Positions 29,295-37,151 of a DNA stretch of 64,000 nucleotides are shown one piece after another (position 1 is the stretch's first letter; every line of letters starts with the position of its first letter). Both the position numbers and the translations under genes were made by a program. The DNA lies in contig RSEH01000254.1 in the NCBI GenBank assembly GCA_006503475.1, positions 1 through 64,000 on the forward strand. The letters run 5' to 3'. The notes under the pieces are model-generated. The model saw nothing but the letters and a program-made list of their open reading frames with translations. It was not told the DNA's origin and made no database searches. Source of the stretch: Stentor roeselii (lineage: Eukaryota > Ciliophora > Heterotrichea > Heterotrichida > Stentoridae).

Positions 29295-29383
29295 ATTTTA
29301 TATAATACATTAAAATTAGACTCTAAAATGTGTAAACCTAAATATATGGTTTTAAGCATTCCATTTATTAAAAAATTCCTAAT

Positions 29384-30100
29384 CTACTGCACAGTAGTTT
29401 TATGCACATCTTTCACTTCAGCAGGTTCTACTTGTCCCTCCCCTTCTTTACGTGATTTAATCCCAACAAAGCAAATGACAGGTACACAAACCAAAAGCCA
29501 AATTAATATAAACAATGAAAATTCAGGTCCTCCTTCAGCACAAACACTTTCCTTATCCTCATAATCAAAATCATGAGAGCATTTATCATACTTCAGGTCA
29601 ACAACCCCTGCATAAATAACAAAAGCAAGAAAGTGGCAAACAAAAACAGCGATCATCATTAAAGAAATCACGAAAAGACTTGAAACTTTCTTGATTCCTT
29701 GAATCTTGAAGAAAGAAAGTACGATAAAAGCTGCAATATTGACAGTTATCATAACAGCGAGTGTCTCAAAAGCGATGAAAACAGTGCCTCCACGATACCA
29801 GTACTTAAACCTTTCACAAGTCTCTTTACAGTCACTTTCATTTGAATAATTTTCACAAGAGTCTCTGCAAGAATCATAGCAAAGAATAAACGAGTCTTGA
29901 CTTTCGCAGTATGTGAAAGTTTTCAGATTTTTCAATAAACTTCCTCGATATACAAAGGTCTGATCGTTCGTGTATTCCCATTTCTGTCTAAACCACTCAT
30001 CGGCGTTCATCACGGAGATAAAGAAAGCAAGGTTAATGATTTGAAGCCAGAGGAATAAAAATCTCCAAGTTGAATAAGAGAGCTTTAAGACTGTTGACAT
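29384..30100 (-). CDS. Tetraspan cysteine-rich membrane protein, array member 3
   Basis: The 238-residue paralog has TM1 at 10-32 (WRFLFLWLQIINLAFFISVM) and WFRQKW. Its large first loop has C-x8-C-x3-C-x3-C-x8-C-x3-C (YCESQDSFILC..CERF), then YWYRGGTVFIAFETL entering TM2. TM3 is MMIAVFVCHFLAFVIYAGVV; the second loop CSHDFDYEDKESVC and TM4 FSLFILIWLLVCVPVI follow. The tail is short and charged. Closest by eye to member 4. All members keep the W..QKW motif, six loop-1 cysteines and two loop-2 cysteines, pointing to disulphide-stabilised outside loops. Function unknown; a cell-surface or vacuolar membrane place is inferred. Confidence 0.85.
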   Translation of the reverse strand: MSTVLKLSYSTWRFLFLWLQIINLAFFISVMNADEWFRQKWEYTNDQTFVYRGSLLKNLKTFTYCESQDSFILCYDSCRDSCENYSNESDCKETCERFKYWYRGGTVFIAFETLAVMITVNIAAFIVLSFFKIQGIKKVSSLFVISLMMIAVFVCHFLAFVIYAGVVDLKYDKCSHDFDYEDKESVCAEGGPEFSLFILIWLLVCVPVICFVGIKSRKEGEGQVEPAEVKDVHKTTVQ

Positions 30101-30286
30101 TTTTAACAGAAAAGTTTAAAGATTTAAGTCATTTGGAGATTAATGAAATAAGGTTTTAATGGAAGAGGAGTTTTTTAGGTGTTGGGTGTGATGAAGATAG
30201 TTTAGAACATCAGGTGATTATATTTAGTAATTTTTTAGGAATTTAAGGAAGTTGGGTATTCTAAAATCTAGTTAAAATAAAGATTT

Positions 30287-30991
30287 CTACCTTAAATGAA
30301 TCTGGTTGTAATTCGACCCTTCTTCATTCTCATCAGAAATTTTAATTTTCCGAGCTATTAAGAAGTAATTAGGCACAATGATAAGAAGCCAGAAAAGTAT
30401 AAATAAAGCAAAAGATGCCCCTCCTTCACCACAAACACTTTCACTTCCATCATAATCAAAATCATGACTACAATCATCAAACTTGAGTTTAGCAAGTCCA
30501 GCATAAATAACAAAAGCCAAGAAATGACAAACAAAGACAACAATCATCAAAATTGCAGTGTTGAAAAGATTTACAATCCTTTTGAGACGTTGAATTCGAA
30601 AGAACGACACAATGATCATTACAGCGATAAGAACAGTTATAATAGAGCCGATTGTATCAAAAGCGACATAAACTGCTCCCGCATCATACCAGCGTTTAAA
30701 CCGATCACATGAATCTTTACAGTCGTCGCTCTTGTAACGAAAATCATCACATTTATCTCTGCATTTATCATAGCAGTACTTAAAACCATCTCCGTCGTCA
30801 CAAAAGTCAAGATCTTTCTTGTTTGTGAGAAGCCTACCTCGATAATTGTAACTACCTCCAGGGTACTTCCACTTTTGTTTAAACCAATAATCGTAATCCA
30901 TAGCAGCAACTAGGAAACTGAAGTTAATGATTTGAATGCATAAAAAAATTATGGTCCAAACTAGCTTTGATAATCCAAGAACTTTATTCAT
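30287..30991 (-). CDS. Tetraspan cysteine-rich membrane protein, array member 4
   Basis: The 234-residue paralog has TM1 VWTIIFLCIQIINFSFLVAAM and WFKQKW. Loop 1 has C-x8-C-x3-C-x3-C-x9-C-x3-C between DFC and CDRF, and TM2 starts after WYDAGAVYVAFDT. TM3 contains ILMIVVFVCHFLAFVIYAGL; loop 2 CSHDFDYDGSESVCGEGG; TM4 FALFILFWLLIIVPNYFLI. Loop 1 has many Asp and Lys, and the tail is short. It shares long identical blocks with member 3 (VFVCHFLAFVIYAG, CSHDFDY), so these two are probably the most recent duplicates. Spacing to member 3 is 186 nt. Confidence 0.85.
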   Translation of the reverse strand: MNKVLGLSKLVWTIIFLCIQIINFSFLVAAMDYDYWFKQKWKYPGGSYNYRGRLLTNKKDLDFCDDGDGFKYCYDKCRDKCDDFRYKSDDCKDSCDRFKRWYDAGAVYVAFDTIGSIITVLIAVMIIVSFFRIQRLKRIVNLFNTAILMIVVFVCHFLAFVIYAGLAKLKFDDCSHDFDYDGSESVCGEGGASFALFILFWLLIIVPNYFLIARKIKISDENEEGSNYNQIHLR

Positions 30992-31206
30992 TTATATTTC
31001 TCTCCAATATTAATTCTTCAGAATAATCAGATGAAGGAATCTTTAGGAATTATCCTGATGATTACAAATTTAGTTTGAGCAGTGAACTTATTATAATTAT
31101 TTTCTGAGAATTTATAAATATATATAATTATATTATCATATAAAGTTAAAGCTAGCAAGTTAATCCTTCTTGGGTTTATAAAGTAGTTTATTCTAATTAT
31201 TCCTAC

Positions 31207-31905
31207 TTATTGATTGTATAATAATCGATCTTCGTATTTTTCTATGATCATGATTTTACGAGAAATCAAGAATTTCACAGGGATTAATAAGAACAGCCAG
31301 ATCATAATCACCAGAGCAATGATAGGTCCTGTTTTTGCACAGACGCTTTCATGTCCACTATAATCAAAACCATGGGAGCAGCTATCACTGAATTTAACCT
31401 CGACGATTTGCACATAAAAAGCAAATGCTATGATATGCAAAATGAAAGATGCAAACATTAAAATTGTTGATGCCATCAAGTTGATCAAAAAATTACAGTA
31501 TTTTCTCTTGAAGAAACATAAAATAATAATAATTATTGATGCAATTGTCGTAAAGCAAGCACCTAATTCCCAAAGCAAGTAAGCAAGTCCTCCTTTATGC
31601 CAGTAATCAAATCGGTCGCAATGATCTTTGCATGGACTATAACCTGGATATTTGTCATCACACCAATCTTTGCACTCTTTGTGGCAGTATTTGTAAGAAG
31701 ACCCATAGTCGCAGTATGGAAAATCAGTTATAGTTGTCATTAGTCTGCCATGATACGTAAAATCGGAAGAATTCTTTATTTCCCATTTCTGTTTGAACCA
31801 AGTATCCGAAGCTATAGACCCTATAAACAAAGCTAAATTCATCATTTGAACACATAAGAATAAAATCTTCCAAAAAAGGATTGGGAGAGATAATATTTTA
31901 TCCAT
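31207..31905 (-). CDS. Tetraspan cysteine-rich membrane protein, array member 5
   Basis: The 232-residue paralog lies farthest upstream in the array. TM1 is LFWKILFLCVQMMNLALFIGSI; WFKQKW follows, then loop 1 with C-x8-C-x3-C-x3-C-x9-C-x3-C (PYCDYGSSYKYC...CDRF), and YWHKGGLAYLLWEL into TM2. TM3 is ILMFASFILHIIAFAFYVQIV; loop 2 has DSCSHGFDYSGHESVCAKTG; TM4 follows. Compared with members 3 and 4 it is more diverged in TM2 and TM3 but keeps every cysteine. A 60-nt tandem repeat lies just upstream. The ATG is preceded by AT-rich sequence; the stop is TAA. Confidence 0.85.
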   Translation of the reverse strand: MDKILSLPILFWKILFLCVQMMNLALFIGSIASDTWFKQKWEIKNSSDFTYHGRLMTTITDFPYCDYGSSYKYCHKECKDWCDDKYPGYSPCKDHCDRFDYWHKGGLAYLLWELGACFTTIASIIIIILCFFKRKYCNFLINLMASTILMFASFILHIIAFAFYVQIVEVKFSDSCSHGFDYSGHESVCAKTGPIIALVIMIWLFLLIPVKFLISRKIMIIEKYEDRLLYNQ

Positions 31906-32044
31906 TTATAAATATCTCCAAAGACATTCTAAAAGCATATTTACCACTTTAACCCAAAAAATTAAAACCATCTAAATCTTCAAACCAAGTCAATAATAAT
32001 TACTTGGCAAAATATCCCATTTATATGCATTTTGTATATGTTGC

Positions 32045-32425
32045 AACCCTATAAATAAAAGAATAACCTCAAAGCACGCTTTACTCATCAATTTTATATG
32101 GTAACACCCCATAAATAAAAGTATTACCCCAAAGAACCCTTTTCTCATCAATTGTATATAGTAAACAAAAGAATTACCCCAAAGCACTCTTTACTCATCA
32201 ATTTTATAAGTTACCACCCCATAAATAAAAGAATTACGCCAAAGCACGCTTTACTCATCAATTTTACATACTAACACCCTATAAATAAAAGAATTACCCC
32301 AAAGAACCCTTTTCTCATCAATTGTAAATAGTAACACCCCATAAATAAAAGAATTACCCAAAGCACCCTTTTCTAATCAACAGTATATCTTGCCACCCCA
32401 TAAATCAAAGAATTACCAAACCACC
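32045..32425. repeat. 60-nt minisatellite, about 6.5 copies
   Basis: Units start ATAAATAAAAGAATTACCCC near 32051, 32111, 32165 (shortened by about 10 nt), 32221, 32281, 32341 and a worn end near 32400. Two subtypes differ at AAAGCACGCTTTACTCATC versus AAAGAACCCTTTTCTCATC and partly alternate. The rest of 31906..32481, upstream of array member 5, holds no gene. Frames through it are an artefact of the repeat. Confidence 0.93.
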
Positions 32426-32481
32426 CTACCTCATCACCTAATAAAAAACCCTAATCCCCATAAATCTGAAAAATTTTACAA

Positions 32482-32931
32482 CTATTCCCCAAGCATCCTC
32501 TTCGTAACAGTCCTCTGCATTTTTTTAGTACCAAGTAATTCCTGCTGACTCTTCAACGTGAATTTCCTATCATAAAGAAAATCCTGACACTGACTAATCA
32601 AATCGATTTTCCTTTCTTCAAAGTCATCAAAAGGAGTATCACGTTTATTGATTTTAATACTAAGAGATACAACATTATGTTTCGTGAATCCCACGTTTTT
32701 TCTGGTATTTTCACACAAAAAGTCAAAATCTACTAAAAACTTCTCAGCAAGTTTTGCCTGTGGTGACAAAGAAGAGCAGATTCTCATTGCATTAATTTTA
32801 TTTTTAGTCATTTTCCGAGTTCTAAAGTTTCTCGGTGACCTTACATGCTTGTTCAGTTCTAATATCGGGTCAAGACGAGTCCTTTCCTTGAAAGTCCGTC
32901 TTAAAGGCGAGTTGATTGAAACTCTTGACAT
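32482..32931 (-). CDS. Small basic hypothetical protein
   Basis: A 149-residue protein with a basic N-terminus (SPLRRTFKERTRLDP), RTRKMTKNKINAMR and a C-terminal acidic/basic helical part (FEERKIDLISQCQDFLYDRKF..SQQELL). No domain recognised. It starts 9 nt after the stop of the proline-rich gene on the same strand, in a run of tightly packed minus-strand genes. ATG and TAG are clean. Likely a genuine soluble protein. Confidence 0.65.
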   Translation of the reverse strand: MSRVSINSPLRRTFKERTRLDPILELNKHVRSPRNFRTRKMTKNKINAMRICSSLSPQAKLAEKFLVDFDFLCENTRKNVGFTKHNVVSLSIKINKRDTPFDDFEERKIDLISQCQDFLYDRKFTLKSQQELLGTKKMQRTVTKRMLGE

Positions 32932-32940
32932 GATTATTAC

Positions 32941-33633
32941 TTATGTTAAAGAAACCAGCTCTTTTTCTAAACTTTCCTTGTTTTGCACCTTTTGAAGTTG
33001 ATGCGGGTTGAGTTTCAATCCATCTGCTTGTTTTTTTAGAAGTTCTTTTATTTCTTTTAGTTTTTTCTTCACTGCCTTTTTTTTGTTCTTGTTTGAAGAA
33101 AGCTGTTGTTCTGCTAAAGTCTCGAATTTCGCTGGACTTGGAAGAAATGACTCGGATTCTCCCTTTTTTTTAGAACGAGATTTTACTGTCACCCATTCGA
33201 CTTCTTCTGGTTTTTTTTCGTGATCGGTCGATTTTGATGGAGCTGATTTAGAGACTTCAGCGGGGAATGGAAGGGAAGAGGGTTTTGGACTTTCTGGTTT
33301 TGATGTGTTTTCTGGGAGGACTTGTGAAGCACTTGAAGGGGGAGGGGGAAGGGTTGATGGGGGAGGGGGAGGAGGAGGAGGAGGAGGAAGGGGAAGGGTT
33401 GATGGGAGAGGGTTTGAAGGTGGAGGGATTGGCTCTGCTGATTGCTGTGGAACCTCATCAGGTTTGATTGGGACTTCAGAGAGCTCTCTTTGGGGAGCGG
33501 AAGTTGTGAAGAACCCTGGAGGTCTTAGGTCTTGTGACCTGTTAGAAAAGAATTCTTCAATTGTAAGATCGGGCGGCAACAATAAAGGATTAACACACAT
33601 ATCTCTTACAGTTCTAACCTGAAGACTATCCAT
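32941..33633 (-). CDS. Proline-rich protein with PYM/eIF2A-like C-terminal helix
   Basis: The 230-residue protein begins with an ordered 50 residues (MDSLQVRTVRDMCVNPLLLPPDLTI), then a Pro-rich region with a run of ten prolines near residue 85 that could bind SH3/WW/profilin. A Ser/Lys linker with EVEWVTVKSRSKKK follows. The C-terminal segment KAVKKKLKEIKELLKKQADG then LNPHQLQKVQNKESLEKEL resembles the ending of PYM (WIBG) and eIF2A, KKLRxIExL..xxxxGxxLxxxQLxKIxxxxxLxxEL, which in those proteins touches the small ribosomal subunit. The PYM N-terminal Mago-Y14-binding motif is not evident. It sits 5 nt after DCAF13. Confidence 0.7.
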   Translation of the reverse strand: MDSLQVRTVRDMCVNPLLLPPDLTIEEFFSNRSQDLRPPGFFTTSAPQRELSEVPIKPDEVPQQSAEPIPPPSNPLPSTLPLPPPPPPPPPPSTLPPPPSSASQVLPENTSKPESPKPSSLPFPAEVSKSAPSKSTDHEKKPEEVEWVTVKSRSKKKGESESFLPSPAKFETLAEQQLSSNKNKKKAVKKKLKEIKELLKKQADGLKLNPHQLQKVQNKESLEKELVSLT

Positions 33634-33638
33634 ATTAT

Positions 33639-34943
33639 TTACTCGACCACTACTTTTTTCTTATCCTGTTCAATCTTCAAATTTTCCGCTTTAGTATGAG
33701 CCTGCACATTCTGACTTTTCCTCCACTTGCTCTGTTCCATGACATGTTTTTGTCTTTTAATCGAGTAAAGATACCTGGGAAGATGTCGATGTTTAAGCAA
33801 TCTCCTCATTTCAGGTACAAACCTAAACTTTTTCTTAAGTCTTTCTCGATACCAAATCGCTTCCTGTTCCCTCGGCAAAAGTACTTTAACCGGCAAATGA
33901 GCCTTAGCCTTCCAGACCCTAATATTCGTATCATCAGAGCCAGTGAGTACAAATTTCGCATCACCCGAGAACTCAACAGCATAAATCCACTGCATTCTTC
34001 TTGTATGATAAACTTCTCGCGACCTTCCTTCTCGAATGTCGAAAATTCTTACAGTCTTGTCAAATGACCCTGAAGCGAATTCTCTTCCAGTCGGCGAGTA
34101 ACTGACGCAAGTCACTGCGTTTAAATGGTCCTTGTGGATCTTTGAAGCCTCTGATAAATTTCGCATGTCGAAGGAGTATAAGTTGCCGTCTTCGTTTGCA
34201 ACGGTGAAGTTTATTGGCTCTTGTGGGTTCCAAGATATGTCGTTTGATTTCAGCTTTAACTTGATTTTGTGCATCAAAGTGTTTGAACGGCTGTCGATTA
34301 GGAGAATGCCTCGGTCGTTCCCTACTGCGCAGATTAAGTGGGTCTCGCTTGGGTTGAACTTTGCTCTTGTTAAGGTGTCCGAACTGCTTGAGTATTGCTG
34401 AATTGGACAAGATCTTCGAAGGTCCCAGAGACTTATACCGTCTTGACTGCTTGTCACGAATGAAGGGTCTGTCCAGGAAAGGTCTACTCCGGTTAAGCTT
34501 TCGGAGGATTTGTATTTGTCGAGTTTGCCGGAATCTCTCCAAAGACTCACAACCGAGTCCTGCCCCGCAGAAATTCTAAACCCTTGTCTAAAGCAAACTC
34601 CAGTAACAGCTCCCTGATGAGCTTGACAAGTTTCAACACATTTCATCTTACAAAGATCCCAAAGTTTAACCTCTCCATTCGCACTTCCGGAGAACAACAA
34701 ACTAAGATCTCGGTCACTTCTACAAAGTCCAAAAACAGAGTCAGTATGTTCAGAAAGTGCTGAAACGAAAGGTTTGGCAAAGATTTTTTCCATCTTGGCA
34801 GCATTGAGGGCGCGTTTGAACTCCCGTGCTTGTTGCAAAGGGTGCAGAGTGGGGTCAAGGTTTCTATGAACCTTGTATACATCTGCAGGAGTTTCTCTCG
34901 TCATTTGCTCAGTCGCTCGACAGATGGTCTGAACTTTAACCAT
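33639..34943 (-). CDS. DCAF13: DCAF13/Sof1, WD40 protein of the SSU processome
   Basis: The 434-residue protein opens with the family-specific lead TPADVYKVHRNLDPTLHP then QQAREFKRALNAAKMEKIFAKPFVSAL. Seven WD repeats follow (for example SGSANGEVKLWDL, ASGSFDKTVRIFDI, TGSDDTNIRVWKAKA). The C-terminus is the Sof1-like domain (REQEAIWYRERLKKKFRFVPEMRRLLKHRHLPRYLY). Sof1/DCAF13 joins the U3 snoRNP for 18S rRNA maturation, and in animals also acts with CUL4-DDB1. Length matches (yeast 489, human 445). Its ATG is 51 bp from a divergent coiled-coil gene; its stop is 5 nt from the next gene. Confidence 0.95.
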   Translation of the reverse strand: MVKVQTICRATEQMTRETPADVYKVHRNLDPTLHPLQQAREFKRALNAAKMEKIFAKPFVSALSEHTDSVFGLCRSDRDLSLLFSGSANGEVKLWDLCKMKCVETCQAHQGAVTGVCFRQGFRISAGQDSVVSLWRDSGKLDKYKSSESLTGVDLSWTDPSFVTSSQDGISLWDLRRSCPIQQYSSSSDTLTRAKFNPSETHLICAVGNDRGILLIDSRSNTLMHKIKLKLKSNDISWNPQEPINFTVANEDGNLYSFDMRNLSEASKIHKDHLNAVTCVSYSPTGREFASGSFDKTVRIFDIREGRSREVYHTRRMQWIYAVEFSGDAKFVLTGSDDTNIRVWKAKAHLPVKVLLPREQEAIWYRERLKKKFRFVPEMRRLLKHRHLPRYLYSIKRQKHVMEQSKWRKSQNVQAHTKAENLKIEQDKKKVVVE

Positions 34944-34994
34944 TTTCTAGTCTTTTTCATTAATGGACTTTTTCTTAAACAGTCTTTATAATTA

Positions 34995-35810
34995 ATGCTT
35001 TCTTCAAGAGTCCTTAAAAGAGACCTGCTTGAAAATCAGAATAATCGACTGAGAAAAGAATGCTCTGTACTTAAAGAAAGGTTTTTACATGTCAGAAGAA
35101 GACTTTCTCAGGAAAATTTCGAGTTTCATATGAAAAACGATGAAGTTTTTGAAGACTTGAAAAAAAAAATTCAGGTTTATCATGTTGAATATGAAAAATT
35201 AGTGAAAATTGTAGAAAATCTGAAGAAAAATAGAAATATTGATGCACTTGAATTACAAGTTAAAGACTTAGAACAGAGGGTTAAGGCTTTAGAAAAGGAA
35301 AAAATTAGACTTAATCGAGTTATTGACTTGAAACATGAGAAAAAAACTGAAAGTTTTCAAGACCCTCTTCGGGAAGTCGGCATTTTGAAGACTTTAGTTG
35401 AAAAAATTACTGCTGCTTGTGGGGAGACTGAGAAAAATATTGAAAAAAAAAGAGAGAAAAGAAATGAACTTGAAAAAGAACTTGAAGAGCTGAAGAATAA
35501 TTGCCCTGTTGTTGAGAAGAGAAATTTTGATAGTGTTAAGAAAGCGAAGGAGTATTTAAAGGTGATAAAAAACAGCTTTTCTGCAAATACTTCGAAATTT
35601 CTGAAAATTATTAATGACCTGGAGGAGGAATTAGCGGATTTGAAAAGACAAGAAACTGTTTTATATTCTACTCTAGTTAAAAAAGAGCAGCAGTTTAGAC
35701 TTATCCAAACAATGGGAAAATCTTCTATTAGTGAAAACCCTTTATCAGAAGCTTTCGTCCCTGATGTAAAATTCTTTTACAAGCCAACAATAAAATACTT
35801 GTATATTTAA
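34995..35810 (+). CDS. Coiled-coil protein, unknown
   Basis: The 271-residue protein is almost entirely coiled coil (about 1-235) with heptads, Lys/Glu-rich, a short break near EVGILKTLVEKITAACG, and a non-coiled C-terminus ending KFFYKPTIKYLYI. No signature recognised; such proteins are frequent in ciliary or basal-body structures. It is divergent from DCAF13 with a 51-bp shared upstream region. ATG is the first in the frame. Confidence 0.75.
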   Translation: MLSSRVLKRDLLENQNNRLRKECSVLKERFLHVRRRLSQENFEFHMKNDEVFEDLKKKIQVYHVEYEKLVKIVENLKKNRNIDALELQVKDLEQRVKALEKEKIRLNRVIDLKHEKKTESFQDPLREVGILKTLVEKITAACGETEKNIEKKREKRNELEKELEELKNNCPVVEKRNFDSVKKAKEYLKVIKNSFSANTSKFLKIINDLEEELADLKRQETVLYSTLVKKEQQFRLIQTMGKSSISENPLSEAFVPDVKFFYKPTIKYLYI

Positions 35811-35886
35811 TCTAAAGACTTTAAAACTTTAAAATAACACTCCTTTATAATATTCTTAATCATCACTAAAAAGAATCTCCTAATAA

Positions 35887-37146
35887 TTAACTAGTCTTTT
35901 TCTTATCCTGTGTTTTAAACTCATTCGGGGTGATATTTCCAATCATCCGATCAAACATGACAAAAAAAACAACATGAATCACAAAGACCATAACCGAAGA
36001 GTACAACTTGGGGGGATACTGCTTATAAGCGACTTCAAGTAATACAAAAAGCATAACTTTCCACCATTTTCTCTCCTCATAACAAATCAAAAACGGCAGG
36101 GTGTAGATATACCAAGTGTAATACTGTATGTGAAAAGACCTAGAAAAGAAAATTCCTATAAAATGAGTGAAAAACAAGGCATAAGCGATTTCTATCTAAT
36201 CTTTACCTTCTTCTTTCATCCCCTTCCCACTACGAGGTCTGAAAACCTCATCAAAAGAACTAGGAAGGTTCAAAGATCTAAGAATTTCTTTAAAATTTCT
36301 CCCATAAACCGCTTTTCTCCAGAGAAAAACAAGTAAAAAAGCCACATGCGCTACAAGTAAAGCATTATGAAAGTTTTTCGAAACAAAAACATCATCAGGA
36401 ACAAACTGCCAATAAGCAGACTCTTTCTTATCAAAGACTCTCGAGAAGTCAAAGGCCATTTTAAAGTACCCACTCGGGTTAGTCTGTAGAAAAGGCACGG
36501 CGATAGCCAATTGAAAGGCAACAATAAAAAAAACAGTGGCAAGAGTAGCAAGATAATTAAAATGCCAGTTAATCACTAATAAAAACCCAGGAAGATACAG
36601 TAAAATGTTCATTTTTATTGATAAGGCTATTGAAAAAAACACTGTTGAACTCTTCCAATGTTTTTGCAGGGATAATAAAATGCAGAGGTTCATGAAAAGA
36701 ATCGCGACGCAGTCGTTGAACAATCGCAGAAGGTAAGTTGAATGCATTTTAAAGCTTAAACAACAGAGGATTAAAGGAAATTTTCCTAGTTTGTGCTCGA
36801 GGATCTTGTAAATTTTGTGGACTATTATTAGGTTTAATAAGTAGATGAAGAGGAATAAGTATTGTCCTGCCTATTTGGAGAGTACTCTTAAACTTGAACC
36901 TTTGTCGCAGATGTAGTAGAAGATTGAAAATATGTAAAGGAAACCTGCTGGGTAGACTAAAGGACCGCTTGGACCTTTTAGGTTTTGATAGTTCCAGTCA
37001 CCTTCTAGGAAACCTTGACTTTGAGCCATGTAGGCTTCCCAGTCAACCTCGGTGTATCCGCGGAAGTTGATTATTGCTAGACCTCCGAGTAGTTCAACCA
37101 AAATCACAAGTCGAATATCCCAAAGTTTATTCAAAACTTGTTCCAT
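35887..37146 (-). CDS. ALG3: ALG3 dolichyl-P-Man alpha-1,3-mannosyltransferase, three exons
   Basis: Exons 37146-36886, 36870-36207 and 36191-35887 join across two 15-nt introns to give 409 residues (human 438). Landmarks: YTEVDWEAYMAQSQGFLEGDWNY then KGPSGPLVYPAGFLYIF near the N-terminus (ALG3: YTEIDWxAYM...G..DY..L.GxTGPLVYPAGF), then SFKMHSTYLLRLFNDCVAI, VPFLQTNPSGYFKMAFDFSRVF, WQFVPDDVF and the last-exon motif SRSFHIQYYTWY then TLPFL. Many membrane helices. ALG3 adds the sixth mannose to the dolichol-linked N-glycan precursor on the lumenal side of the ER. Starts 5 nt after the stop of the vWA gene upstream. Confidence 0.94.
36192..36206 (-). other. 15-nt intron 2 of ALG3
   Basis: Sense GTAAAGATTAGATAG. 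It splits a Glu codon (G/AA) and joins GMKEE to EIAYALFFTH. Confidence 0.92.
36871..36885 (-). other. 15-nt intron 1 of ALG3
   Basis: Sense GTACTCTCCAAATAG. It joins KGSSLR to AGQYLFLFIY; unspliced, the frame stops here. Confidence 0.92.
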
Positions 37147-37151
37147 TTATA

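Noticed and set aside
31990-32187. 65-codon minus-strand frame
   Set aside because: It is a translation of the 60-nt minisatellite; periodicity comes from the DNA repeat.
33305-33622. Gly-rich plus-strand frame
   Set aside because: Antisense shadow of the polyproline tract.
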